Assembly (NCBI GenBank): GCA_963766995.1
Contig: CAVYCE010000002.1
Coordinates: 484,841 to 548,840, forward strand
Origin: Bog-473 sp963766995
GTDB taxonomy: Bacteria; Actinomycetota; Acidimicrobiia; Acidimicrobiales; RAAP-2
DNA length: 64,000 nucleotides
Reading direction: 5' to 3'
In this document: in pieces, positions 35,703 to 44,270 of the stretch
How the letters are laid out: each line of letters opens with the position of its first letter
Position numbering within the stretch: position 1 is the stretch's first letter
Notes under the pieces: generated by a model
What the model saw: the letters and a program-made list of their open reading frames with translations, nothing else
Databases searched by the model: none
Told to the model about the DNA's origin: nothing
Position numbers and translations under genes: made by a program

Positions 35703-37169
35703 CTATGTCCCTTCGCTCGCCGGCTCGGCCGATCCGCTGGCTTCCCGCAGCGGTCGCGCCTTCCAGAAGTAATTGTGCACGCCCTGCGCCGTGTAGATCC
35801 GGCGGAACGTCATCTGCACTCGATCGCCGATAGCCAGCTCAGATGCGTTGGCATCGGTGAGCTCACAGCGGTAGCGGCCGCCACCGTCAAAGTCGACGAT
35901 CACCCCGATCACCGGCGGCGCCAAGCTGAAGGCCAAGTGGTCGATGGTGAACGTGGCCACGGTGCCCGGCACGTCGGCCAGGCGCTCGGGCTGCATCTGA
36001 TCGATGGCTTTGCATTCCAGGCACACCCGGGTCGGCGGCATATGTCGGAAGCCGCACGCCGTGCATCGAGAGGCGGCGAAGGCGTATTTCCATTCGTCGG
36101 AACGATGCACGATCGGCGCACCGGGCCGCTCCGGGTCGGGCCGCCGTGGCGGCTCGCGATGCATCTGCCCCCGCCAGGTCAAGAACGACGCGTACGAGAG
36201 GTCATCGCGCCCCGAAGTGATCTGCTCGGCCACCGTCGGCACCCCAGCCTCCCGCCGAGCCACCTGTGCCGCCGGCAACGCATCAGTCGTCCGCAGAACG
36301 AAGGCGTCGGCCCCATCGGCCAGCGACAGCACCACGACCACCTGACCTGCCTCGGCCCGCTCCAGCGCATCTGCCAGCGCCAATCCGAATGAGGCCGCCC
36401 CTAAGTTCCCCACCGATCCCAACACATCGGGTGCCATCACGCCGGTCGCCACGCCCAACCCAGCGCTGACTGCCTTCACGGCTCGGGCGTGCAGCCCGAC
36501 CACAATGGCGTGCTGTACCTCGCCCTCCGCCACGCCGGCGTTCTTCAAGGCATCGGCGAAGGCCTCACGGGCCAGCGGCACGTACTGCTCTTCACCGAAG
36601 CGCTCTTCCCACACGTGCGAATCGAGCTCACCGGGTACTCGCCAGCGATCAAGGAACTCGTCGCTACTGCTGCCCCGCCCGATGAATTCAGCCACCGCGC
36701 CGGAGGAACCAACGACAAAGGCCGCCGCGCCATCGCCGGCGTCCCGCTCCTCAGCGCCACCGGCCAGGCCGGTACGCACATCGGAAATCACCGTGAGCGA
36801 CGACCGGGTCCCGGCCCCTTGCAGACCAAGCAAGAAGGTTCCCACTGCCGATCGAGGAGAGCCACAAAAGTCGTATGCGCTGCAGTCCCGCCGCAAGCCC
36901 AGCGCGGCATGCACCGTGGTGGCGCTGGTCTTGTCCAAGTACCCGGGAGCCGGTGTGGTGAAGAACAGGTCTTCGACCTCCACACCTCCGACCGCCGCCG
37001 CCAGCGCCCGGCGTCCCGCCTCCACACCCAGCGTGGTCGTGTCCTCGTCATACGAGGCCACCGTGCGAGTGCCGCGCCCACCGCCCGAGCCCAGCACACC
37101 GGCAATGGCTGAGCGCTGCAGGCGCCAATACGGCAAGTACGTCCCCCACGACACAATTCCTGCCGTCAT
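35703..37169 (-). CDS. HMG-CoA-synthase-like protein fused to a DUF35 zinc-ribbon/OB fold
   Basis: A 488-aa fusion. Residues about 1-330 resemble archaeal-type HMG-CoA synthase: GIVSWGTYLPYWRL, DEDTTTLGVEAGRRAL (conserved Glu) and a nucleophile candidate in AYDFCGSPRSAVG. Residues about 350-480 are a DUF35 module: the ribbon C-x2-C-x12-C-x2-C in ASRCTACGFRHM and RVCLECK, then an OB barrel ending HNYFWKARPLR. ATG 37169 is chosen; the longer frame would run through the operator. In archaea, thiolase, HMG-CoA synthase and DUF35 form a channelling complex; here two of the three are one chain, with a thiolase next door. Confidence 0.8.
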   Translation of the reverse strand: MTAGIVSWGTYLPYWRLQRSAIAGVLGSGGGRGTRTVASYDEDTTTLGVEAGRRALAAAVGGVEVEDLFFTTPAPGYLDKTSATTVHAALGLRRDCSAYDFCGSPRSAVGTFLLGLQGAGTRSSLTVISDVRTGLAGGAEERDAGDGAAAFVVGSSGAVAEFIGRGSSSDEFLDRWRVPGELDSHVWEERFGEEQYVPLAREAFADALKNAGVAEGEVQHAIVVGLHARAVKAVSAGLGVATGVMAPDVLGSVGNLGAASFGLALADALERAEAGQVVVVLSLADGADAFVLRTTDALPAAQVARREAGVPTVAEQITSGRDDLSYASFLTWRGQMHREPPRRPDPERPGAPIVHRSDEWKYAFAASRCTACGFRHMPPTRVCLECKAIDQMQPERLADVPGTVATFTIDHLAFSLAPPVIGVIVDFDGGGRYRCELTDANASELAIGDRVQMTFRRIYTAQGVHNYFWKARPLREASGSAEPASEGT

Positions 37170-37242
37170 CGCCGTGTTCTGCTTCCGATCAATCGAGGGA
37201 CGGGTCGGCGTCACAGGCGCAACTGTTTCCTGACAACTGTTC

Positions 37243-37260
37243 CCTGACAACCGTGTCAGG
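37243..37260. promoter_or_regulatory. Operator palindrome, regulon site 3
   Basis: CCTGACAACCGTGTCAGG, with 6-bp arms differing at one position, 74 bp upstream of the HMG-CoA-synthase-like ATG. A partial extra copy, CCTGACAACTGTT, begins at 37229. It should control the leftward operon of synthase-OB, thiolase and acyl-CoA dehydrogenase. Confidence 0.78.
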
Positions 37261-37306
37261 TCAGACTACACCGAGGCCTCGAGCAAGCAGCCCTTCGACC
37301 GGCCGA

Positions 37307-37777
37307 TCAGGCCTTGCAGTTCCAGGAACCTTTGGCCTTTATGGCCTTGCTCCCGGTGCCGAAGACCACACTCATGGAGCCCTTCGTGCCGTCCAAGGTG
37401 AACTTGCCCGAGTCCAAGTTGAGCTGCAGACCAACCATCTGCGCCCCTTTCTTTGCGGCGCCGAGCTGCCCGGACGCGCCCGATGTGGAATTGACGGTGT
37501 AGGTCCCGCTCTTCCCCGAGGTTGTACTCAGGTCAAGCGACCAGTTCGAATACTTCTTGCCCGCGCCCGAAATGTGCCCCATCAGGCCGATGACCACAAC
37601 GCCGTTGGACCGGCCGATGGTGCAGATGCCCGAGGTGCCCTCAGTGAGTGTCCCACTGACCGCTCCCGAGAGCTTCATCGTGGTCTTCCCTGCAATGGAG
37701 GCGCCAGCGCTGTTACTCAGCAGCCCGCAGCCCAGAGCCACCACGCCCAAGAGCACCACCACTCGTACTTTCAACAT
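37307..37777 (-). CDS. Small secreted protein, paralogue of the next gene
   Basis: A 156-aa protein with an N-terminal signal peptide (VVVLLGVVALGCGLLSNSAGAS). The mature part is Gly/Ser/Thr-rich and beta-predicted, with ICTIGRSNGVVVIGLMG and a C-terminus ending IKAKGSWNCKA. The pair Cys...Cys could form a disulfide. The neighbour at 37852 shares the same pattern. Function unknown; both look like extracellular beta-sandwich proteins. Confidence 0.8.
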   Translation of the reverse strand: MLKVRVVVLLGVVALGCGLLSNSAGASIAGKTTMKLSGAVSGTLTEGTSGICTIGRSNGVVVIGLMGHISGAGKKYSNWSLDLSTTSGKSGTYTVNSTSGASGQLGAAKKGAQMVGLQLNLDSGKFTLDGTKGSMSVVFGTGSKAIKAKGSWNCKA

Positions 37778-37851
37778 GGCTACCTCCAGCTCGACTTCTA
37801 CCCCAGGCTATCGAGAACGTGCTCAGCCGCCCCTCACGAAGCGCGTGCCGA

Positions 37852-38343
37852 TCACTGGCAATTCCACGACCCCTTGGCCGTGATCGATTTCTTGCCAGCC
37901 GCAAACGTGACGTCCAGCGATCCACGGAGGGCCTTGAAGCGGAACGTGCCGGCAGTGGCATTGAACTGCATCACGCTCCCGTTGCGCTTCCGCGGGTTGG
38001 CCGCCAGCACGCCCTCTGGATACGGACCGGGCACCACCGTGTACAACGCTGCTCCCGCCGTCTGGGCACTCATGGCCAGTGACCAACTGGCGATCTGTTT
38101 GTAGCCGGAGATCGAGCCCTTGAGGTCACTGATGGCCACACCGCGGCCACCGGTGATCTCGCACTGGGTCAGTCCGCTGGTCCGCAACGTGCCCTTGCCC
38201 GCTCCTGACAATTTGAACGTGGCCGTGGGACCACCAGACGCACCCGCAGCACCGGCCCAAAGGCCAATGGCCAGTGCCGTGGCACACCCCACCGCACTCA
38301 CCCGCGCCAATCGACCTCGAACCATTCGGTGAGCCGAACCCAT
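37852..38343 (-). CDS. Small secreted protein, paralogue of the gene at 37307
   Basis: A 163-aa protein with a signal peptide (VGCATALAIGLWAGAAGAS). Shared with its neighbour are TFKLSGAGKGTL near the start, a CEITGGRGVAISDLKGSISG block, WSL after it, and the end GKKSITAKGSWNCQ. Spacing of the two Cys is conserved. The pair are 74 bp apart in tandem, so a recent-to-moderate local duplication. Start at ATG 38343; the inner ATG 38325 would also give a good signal. Confidence 0.8.
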   Translation of the reverse strand: MGSAHRMVRGRLARVSAVGCATALAIGLWAGAAGASGGPTATFKLSGAGKGTLRTSGLTQCEITGGRGVAISDLKGSISGYKQIASWSLAMSAQTAGAALYTVVPGPYPEGVLAANPRKRNGSVMQFNATAGTFRFKALRGSLDVTFAAGKKSITAKGSWNCQ

Positions 38344-38346
38344 CTT

Positions 38347-39111
38347 TCAGCCCTCATCTCCCTGGGGGGATGCAGTTGCCTGCACCACCATGACCCAGCT
38401 GTCCAGCGTGAGCGGCCCGCCGCCGCCCGCATAGAACCGTACGTCACAAAAGCCCGCGCTTTCGAGCCATTGCACCCATTCAGGAGGAGTGGGCAGGCGA
38501 ATGTAGTGGGCACTTCGGCGGGTCTGGCCCTCGCGATAGATGGTGCGTGCGGCCTCGATACGACCAGTTAGCGAGTCGAACCGGTAGTAGTCCACCTGAG
38601 CGTCGTCGCCACGGGTCACCACCGAGGCCTCGGGCGCCGCCGTGAAGTGCCGCACCACGGCGTCATGGTGCATGGTCTCGATCAGTACCGTGCCGCCCGT
38701 ATCCAGCACGCGGCGAAATTCGGACAGGACCTTCCGGCAATCGTCATCGTCGTAATACCCATACGAAGCAAACCAGCACACCGCCGCATCGAAGGGGCCA
38801 TTTACCGGGAGGTTGCGCATATCCCCGACGTGATAGCTCGGAGTCAGACCGGACCCGCCTCCGCCTTCCGCCTGAGCCATCCCGATAAACGAGGCCGAAA
38901 GATCGACGCCGGTGACCGCCATGCCGGCGGCGGCCAAGCGGCGGGCGATGCGGCCAGGACCGCAGGGAGCATCGAGAATGCGGCCCCCCGGCTCTAGCTG
39001 CAGCAGACCGAGGATCTCCGCCGCATCGTCATCCGAGTGGCCCTCGTCGGTGGACTCCTCATAGAAGTACAGGTAGTCGTCCCCAAATGTGGCCGCCACG
39101 TCGAACTCCAT
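38347..39111 (-). CDS. SAM-dependent methyltransferase
   Basis: A 254-aa class I methyltransferase. Motif I is ILDAPCGPGRIARRLAAAG, motif II is VTGVDLSASFI, and DMRNLP and FDAAVCWFASYGY follow. The substrate is unknown. It lies 3 bp upstream of the secreted-protein pair in the same direction. The N-terminus (MEFDVAATFGDDYLYFYE) resembles family members acting on small molecules. Confidence 0.85.
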   Translation of the reverse strand: MEFDVAATFGDDYLYFYEESTDEGHSDDDAAEILGLLQLEPGGRILDAPCGPGRIARRLAAAGMAVTGVDLSASFIGMAQAEGGGGSGLTPSYHVGDMRNLPVNGPFDAAVCWFASYGYYDDDDCRKVLSEFRRVLDTGGTVLIETMHHDAVVRHFTAAPEASVVTRGDDAQVDYYRFDSLTGRIEAARTIYREGQTRRSAHYIRLPTPPEWVQWLESAGFCDVRFYAGGGGPLTLDSWVMVVQATASPQGDEG

Positions 39112-39139
39112 GCCCCATCTTCGCCGGTATGGTCGAACC

Positions 39140-39997
39140 GTGTCCGATTCAGCGCCGACAGACCACTACGCCTTCGATGCCGCCACCACCCTGCACGCCA
39201 CCGATGACCCTACGGTCTTCCAGATCGACGTGCACCCAGACTGGACCGTGGGTGACAAGCCCAACGGCGGCTACCTTTTGACCCTGCTCGGGAAGGCGGC
39301 CCGCACGGTGGCCCGCGGCGACGACCCAAAATCCACCCTCGAGGTGGTGGCCACCAGCATCACCTACCTGGGAGCGCCCGACCTGGCGCCGGCGCTGATC
39401 AAGACCACCGTTTTGCGGCGAGGCCGCACCACCGTCCACGTGCGAGCCGTGCTGCAGCAAGCCGAGGCAGATCTCGTTGATGCCGTCTGCGTCGTCAGCG
39501 CCCTGCATGCGGCGTCCTCACCGCGCTACACCGACGTACCTCTGCCCCAGGTACCTCCCCCGGAGGACTGTCTTCGGTTGGCGCCCCAGATGCCGGGCGG
39601 TGTGCGCGTCGGCATGCTGCTGACCACCGAGCTCCGGCTCGATCCGGCCACGCTCCCCCTCTTCGACCCAGCCGCCACGGTGCCACCGCGGGCCGAACTG
39701 CAAGGCTGGACCCGGTTTGCCGACGGGCGGCCCACCGATGCCCTGTCCTTGCTCTATTTCGTTGACGCCATCCCACCTGCCACCATGCCCATTGGATCAT
39801 TGGGGTGGGTACCCACACTGCAGATGTCGGTCTACGTGCGTGCGCTCCCACAGACGGAGTGGCTCCGCATAAAGCTCGATGCTCACGTCGTGGCCGACCA
39901 GATGGTCGACGAGACCTGCACCATGTGGGACGCCGACGGCCATGTGGTGGCCCAAGCCACCCAACTGGCCCGACTCCGCTTTCCCAACGACACCTAG
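39140..39997 (+). CDS. Acyl-CoA thioesterase-like protein (double hotdog)
   Basis: A 285-aa protein with two hotdog halves, like TesB/FadB-type thioesterases. The first half has DWTVGDKPNGGYLLTLLGKAA; the second has TDALSLLYFVDAIPPATM and the ending DETCTMWDADGHVVAQATQLA. GTG 39140 is chosen because TATGGT (39128-39133) ends six bases upstream, a leaderless promoter; an ORF extension upstream is not needed. It would release CoA from a fatty acyl or related thioester. Confidence 0.85.
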   Translation: MSDSAPTDHYAFDAATTLHATDDPTVFQIDVHPDWTVGDKPNGGYLLTLLGKAARTVARGDDPKSTLEVVATSITYLGAPDLAPALIKTTVLRRGRTTVHVRAVLQQAEADLVDAVCVVSALHAASSPRYTDVPLPQVPPPEDCLRLAPQMPGGVRVGMLLTTELRLDPATLPLFDPAATVPPRAELQGWTRFADGRPTDALSLLYFVDAIPPATMPIGSLGWVPTLQMSVYVRALPQTEWLRIKLDAHVVADQMVDETCTMWDADGHVVAQATQLARLRFPNDT

Positions 39998-40053
39998 AGG
40001 CAGATCTGGTCAGCCTCTTCACCACCTGAAGGCCCGCACTACGGTCTCGTCTC

Positions 40054-40953
40054 ATGCCGCTCGCCATTGGGATCGTGACCCCAGTGCTGCACATGAATCC
40101 CCGCTTCGACCCACCGGAATGGGAGGTGACCGCCTCCGTCGACGACGTGGTGTCGGTGGTGCAGCAGGCTGAAGCACTCGGCTACGACTGGGTGGCCTGC
40201 TCCGAACATATCGCCATTCCCTCCGCCGCCTCCACGGTGCGGGGCGGTCGCTATTGGGACCCATTCTCGACTCTTGGGTTTTTCGCCGCCCAGACCTCGC
40301 GCATCAACCTCCTTACCCATATGGCCGTGCTGCCGTATCACCACCCGCTGGAGCTGGTGAAGCGCCTGGGCACTCTGGACCTACTGAGCAAAGGTCGGGT
40401 CATCGCCGGGGTGGGCGTCGGATCACTCCAGCCCGAGTTCGAAGTGTTGGGCCACACCTTCGACGGACGCGGCGACCGCTCCGATGACGCCATCCGCGCC
40501 ATGCGGGCCGCCTGGGGTCAGCGCATCCCGACCTACCACGGCTCGCACTACGACTTCGAAGGCTTCATTGTCGAACCATCCGGTCTCCAGCGACCACTTC
40601 CCGTTTGGGTGGGCGGACGCACGCGGCGCTCGCTACGGCGCGCCGTCGACCTCGGTGACGCCTGGATGCCCTTCGGCTTCACTCTTGAAGCCATCACCGC
40701 GCTCCTGGCCGAGTCCGCGGTCCGCCAACGCCTCGATGGGTATGCCGACACCCACGGCCACGCACTGCCCATGATCCTGGCCCCCGAGCCACCCATCGAT
40801 CCCGCTGGCAACCCGGAGGGCACGACCGAGTTCCTGGCCAGGTACATCGGCATCGGCGCCACTGGATTCAGCCTTCGCTTCGACCACCACTCCTTGGCCC
40901 ACTACGGCGAACAGATGACCGCCATGGCCGTCCTGGCGCGTCAGCTGCAGTAG
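40054..40953 (+). CDS. LLM-class F420-dependent oxidoreductase
   Basis: A 299-aa luciferase-like TIM barrel. Typical blocks are AEALGYDWVACSEHIAIP, LLTHMAVLPYHHPLELVKRLGTLDLLSKGRVIAGVG (split: LPYHHPLELVKRLGTLD and GRVIAGVG), GRGDRSDDAIRAMRAAW and PLPVWVGGRTRRSLRRA. In actinobacteria these mostly use F420, sometimes FMN. TACGGT (40040-40045) precedes ATG 40054 by eight bases. The substrate is unknown. Confidence 0.88.
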   Translation: MPLAIGIVTPVLHMNPRFDPPEWEVTASVDDVVSVVQQAEALGYDWVACSEHIAIPSAASTVRGGRYWDPFSTLGFFAAQTSRINLLTHMAVLPYHHPLELVKRLGTLDLLSKGRVIAGVGVGSLQPEFEVLGHTFDGRGDRSDDAIRAMRAAWGQRIPTYHGSHYDFEGFIVEPSGLQRPLPVWVGGRTRRSLRRAVDLGDAWMPFGFTLEAITALLAESAVRQRLDGYADTHGHALPMILAPEPPIDPAGNPEGTTEFLARYIGIGATGFSLRFDHHSLAHYGEQMTAMAVLARQLQ

Positions 40954-40963
40954 AGACCTCGGC

Positions 40964-42526
40964 TCAGACCGAGTCAGCCAGACGGGCGCGCAACTCCGGC
41001 TTGACCACCTTGCCGGTGGCATTACGCGGCAGCTCGTCAATGAAGTGGTACTGCCGGGGGACCTTGTAGTCGGCCAGTTGGGCCAGTGCGAATTCACGCA
41101 GGCCATCGCCATCAATGTCCGATCCGGCGTGAAGCACCACGAAAGCCACCACGTCTTCGCCCAACACCGGGTGCGGTGCGCCGACCACCGCCACCTCGGC
41201 CACCGCGTGGTGTTGCACCAGAACGTGCTCGACGTCGGTGGCATGCACGTTGTTTCCACCCCGGATGATGACGTCCTTGCTGCGCCCGACGATGTAGAGA
41301 TACCCGTCCTGGTCCAGCTTCCCGAGATCACCCGTCACCAACCAACCATCACGCCACGTCTCGGCGGTCGCCTCGGGATCGGCGAAGTACTCACGCTGCC
41401 GGCCCGGTAGCTGCATCTGCACCTCGCCCACCTCGTCGGCAGCGGCGGCCACGCCATCGGCGGTGACGATGCGCACCAACGCCGGCGGGGCAATCTGGCC
41501 CACCGAACCGGGGCGCTTCACCGCCTCACCCTTGGGCATGATGCAGTAGGCGGAGCCGGCCTCGGTCATGCCGTAGTTGTTGGACACCATGGCGTCGGGC
41601 ATACGGTCCTGCAACTGTTCGACCACGAACGGGGCCAGCGGAGCGCTGCCCACCGAACACATCCCTATGGATGAAAGATCGAGCGCGGCGAAGTTGGGAT
41701 GATCCAACAACAAATGGGTCATGGCCGGCACCAGGAACACCGCGGCCGGCCGCTCGTCGGCCACGACCTGTATCCATCGACCGGCGTCGAATTTCGGCAT
41801 GTAGATCACCCGCAGGCCGAGCTTCATCGGCGTGTACACCAAGGCGATGCCGGCAAAGGTGAACATGGGACTGGCGTGCAACCAACCGTCTCCCGACCAC
41901 GACGGCGCCACCTCGCCCACCATGGCGGCATTGGAGTGACGTACCGCCACTCCCTTGGGTCGGCCTGTCGTGCCCGACGTGTAGAGGATGTCGGCCAGAT
42001 CATCGGGATCGCGATCGACCTGCACGGCGCCACGGTCGAACGCAGTGGCCTCGTGCCATCCGATTGACCGCACCGAACCGCGCGAAACGGACGGCCCTCT
42101 GGCATCGCTACCGCCATCGCTACTGGCATCGATCACCAGACCGAGGTCAGCGCTCCCGCTGGCCAGATCAGCCGCCACGAGCTCGTCATCAGCCAGCACG
42201 GCGGTGGCGCCAGAGTGGATCAGCATGTGAGCCACCTCGGCCGGCGCCAGCCGAGGATTCATCGGCACTGCCACGCCCCCGGCTCGGTGGACGGCCGCGT
42301 ACGAAATGAGCCAGCGCATGGCCTCGGTCGGATGCAGGTGGATACCCACTCGATCACCCGGGGCCACACCACCGTCAATCAGCCCGCGGGCCAGGGCATT
42401 GGCCGTGCCTTCCCACTCGGCAAAGGTGAGGTCGCCCCGGTCGACCACGGTATAAGCCACGTGATCGGGGAACGCCTCGGCCATACGGCGCAGATGTTCG
42501 TCAATCAGCACGGTCTGGGCCCCCAA
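40964..42526 (-). CDS. Acyl-CoA ligase (FadD-like, AMP-forming)
   Basis: A 520-aa adenylate-forming enzyme that activates a carboxylic acid to its CoA thioester. The phosphate-binding motif is YTSGTTGRPKGVAVRH, the core motif NNYGMTEAGSAYC, the hinge GRSKDVIIRGG and the C-terminal catalytic Lys region LPRNATGKVVKPELR. The start is TTG 42526 or a GTG five codons on (TVLIDEHLRRMAEAFP). Operator site 4 is 22 bp upstream. Divergent from the DUF35/thiolase pair; the unit may activate the acid whose CoA ester the thiolase cleaves. Confidence 0.9.
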   Translation of the reverse strand: MGAQTVLIDEHLRRMAEAFPDHVAYTVVDRGDLTFAEWEGTANALARGLIDGGVAPGDRVGIHLHPTEAMRWLISYAAVHRAGGVAVPMNPRLAPAEVAHMLIHSGATAVLADDELVAADLASGSADLGLVIDASSDGGSDARGPSVSRGSVRSIGWHEATAFDRGAVQVDRDPDDLADILYTSGTTGRPKGVAVRHSNAAMVGEVAPSWSGDGWLHASPMFTFAGIALVYTPMKLGLRVIYMPKFDAGRWIQVVADERPAAVFLVPAMTHLLLDHPNFAALDLSSIGMCSVGSAPLAPFVVEQLQDRMPDAMVSNNYGMTEAGSAYCIMPKGEAVKRPGSVGQIAPPALVRIVTADGVAAAADEVGEVQMQLPGRQREYFADPEATAETWRDGWLVTGDLGKLDQDGYLYIVGRSKDVIIRGGNNVHATDVEHVLVQHHAVAEVAVVGAPHPVLGEDVVAFVVLHAGSDIDGDGLREFALAQLADYKVPRQYHFIDELPRNATGKVVKPELRARLADSV

Positions 42527-42547
42527 GAAGCTCGTCAGCGCCGGAAA

Positions 42548-42565
42548 GTTGACGCCAGTGTCAGG
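42548..42565. promoter_or_regulatory. Operator palindrome, regulon site 4
   Basis: GTTGACGCCAGTGTCAGG; the reverse strand reads CCTGACACTGGCGTCAAC. It lies between the divergent acyl-CoA ligase and the DUF35 protein, 22 bp from the ligase start, so one repressor could govern both directions. Confidence 0.75.
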
Positions 42566-42674
42566 TTCGTTGCATCCTGGCCGATGCCCGTCCGGGGGTC
42601 AATCCCGGCACCGAGCACTCACATCCTCCCCCGGCGAACCATCCGCCGGGGCTCGAACAAGGAACATGGCGCCA

Positions 42675-43082
42675 ATGAGCACGGTTCGATTCGACCTCCC
42701 GACACCCGAGGGCGACACCATCGAATTCTGGGAGGCCGCCAAGGAAGAGCGCCTGCTCATTAAGCACTGTGGTGACTGTGGCGCCTACTCCTACTACCCG
42801 CGTCCGTTCTGTCCAAAGTGCTGGAGTGAGAACGTCGAATGGTTCGAGGCCAGTGGCAAGGGAACCCTCTACACCTGGTCGGTGATTTACAGCAACGACC
42901 AGCCGCCCTTTAAGGACCGGGTGCCCTACGTGGCCGCTCACGTCGATTTGGCCGAAGGTCCGCGCATGATGACCAATGTGGTGGACTGCCCCTTCGAGGA
43001 ACTCGAAGTGGGGATGGCGCTGAAGGTGAAGTTCCAACCCATCTCGGATGACTTCACCATTCCAGTCTTCGTCAAGGCCTAA
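42675..43082 (+). CDS. DUF35 zinc-ribbon/OB-fold protein
   Basis: A 135-aa stand-alone DUF35 protein. The rubredoxin-like ribbon is KHCGDCGAYSYYPRPFCPKC (C-x2-C-x10-C-x2-C). The OB fold has TLYTWSVIYSNDQPPFKDRVPY and ends LKVKFQPISDDFTIPVF. Such proteins bind CoA intermediates and dock on thiolases or HMG-CoA synthases. ATG 42675 is chosen over 42666 since AAGGA at 42659 is too close to the latter. The thiolase starts 9 bp after the stop with AAGGAGAA between, so the two surely work together. Confidence 0.88.
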   Translation: MSTVRFDLPTPEGDTIEFWEAAKEERLLIKHCGDCGAYSYYPRPFCPKCWSENVEWFEASGKGTLYTWSVIYSNDQPPFKDRVPYVAAHVDLAEGPRMMTNVVDCPFEELEVGMALKVKFQPISDDFTIPVFVKA

Positions 43083-43091
43083 GGAGAAATC

Positions 43092-44270
43092 ATGGCAGAC
43101 GCCGTTATCGTCACCGCTGTTCGAACCGGTATCGGTCGGGCCGGCAAGGGGCTGGCCGGACTCACACTGCAACAGCTCGGAGCTCAGACGGTGGCCGGCA
43201 CCATCAGCGCCGCGGGCATTCCGGCCGCCGACATCGATGATCTGATCATTGGCGAAGTGCTCCAGGGCGGTGGCTGCCTGGCCCGCCACATCGCCAACGA
43301 GCTTGGCCTACCAGCTGACACGCCGGGCGCGGCAGTGCAGCGCCAGTGCGCTACCGGGATGATGGCCGTGCAAGAGGCGGCGGCCAACATCCGTTCTGGT
43401 ATGGCGACCGTGGTGATTGCCGGAGGCGTGGAGTCCATGACCCGCTCCCCTGCCATCTTCGCCAAGTCGCCGCTGCCCTTCGGCCACATGCAGCAGTACA
43501 TCCCCCCGAGTCACCCGGATTCTCCGGAGGCTCCCAACATGAACATGATGATCACGGTCGGTGAGAACACGGCCAACGAATGCGGCATCACTCGCGAGGA
43601 ATCCGACTACTGGACGCTGCATTCAAACCTGCGAGCGGCCGCCGCTTTCGACGATGGTCGCTTCGCTGAGGAGATCATCCCGATCACCGTTCCCACCGGA
43701 CGAAAGGGCGAGACCGCTCTGTTCGCCTCTGATGAACACCCTCGACGGGACACGACGCTGGAACAGCTCGCCTCGCTTCCCTCGTTGACCGGACCGAACG
43801 GCACCATCACGGCCGCCAACTCCTCCGGCATTGCCGACGGTGCCGCGGCGCTCGTCGTGGTCGATCGCTCCTATGCCGAGAAGAACGGATTGAACATCCT
43901 GGCCACGGTCCGTTCGTGGAACTCTTGCGGGATCGAGCCGGCCCGTACCGGTCTCGCCCCCACCATCTGCATTCCCAAGGCGCTTTCGCTAGCCGGTCTC
44001 GACCTGTCCGATGTCGATCTGGTCGAGATCAACGAGGCCTTCGCCTCCATGGCGGTGGCCAGTTCCCGCAAACTCGGCTTCGACCACGGCATCGTCAACG
44101 TCAACGGCGGTGCCTGCGGGATCGGTCATCCGGTGGCTGCTTCTGGCGCCCGCATCATGGTCACCCTCATTCACGAGCTGCGCCGTCGCGGTGGCGGCAT
44201 CGGCGTGGCCTCGCTCTGCGCCGGTGGCGGCATGGGCTCGGCCACCGTGCTCGAGGTGCACGCCGGCTAG
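43092..44270 (+). CDS. Acetyl-CoA acyltransferase (thiolase)
   Basis: A 392-aa classical thiolase of the FadA type. Active-site motifs are VQRQCATGMMAVQEAA (nucleophile), NVNGGACGIGHPVAASGARI (catalytic His) and VASLCAGGGMGSA (second Cys). All are intact, so it should cleave 3-ketoacyl-CoA to acetyl-CoA. The start has the clear ribosome site AAGGAGAA. The stop is back to back with that of the convergent acetyl-CoA synthetase. Confidence 0.95.
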   Translation: MADAVIVTAVRTGIGRAGKGLAGLTLQQLGAQTVAGTISAAGIPAADIDDLIIGEVLQGGGCLARHIANELGLPADTPGAAVQRQCATGMMAVQEAAANIRSGMATVVIAGGVESMTRSPAIFAKSPLPFGHMQQYIPPSHPDSPEAPNMNMMITVGENTANECGITREESDYWTLHSNLRAAAAFDDGRFAEEIIPITVPTGRKGETALFASDEHPRRDTTLEQLASLPSLTGPNGTITAANSSGIADGAAALVVVDRSYAEKNGLNILATVRSWNSCGIEPARTGLAPTICIPKALSLAGLDLSDVDLVEINEAFASMAVASSRKLGFDHGIVNVNGGACGIGHPVAASGARIMVTLIHELRRRGGGIGVASLCAGGGMGSATVLEVHAG

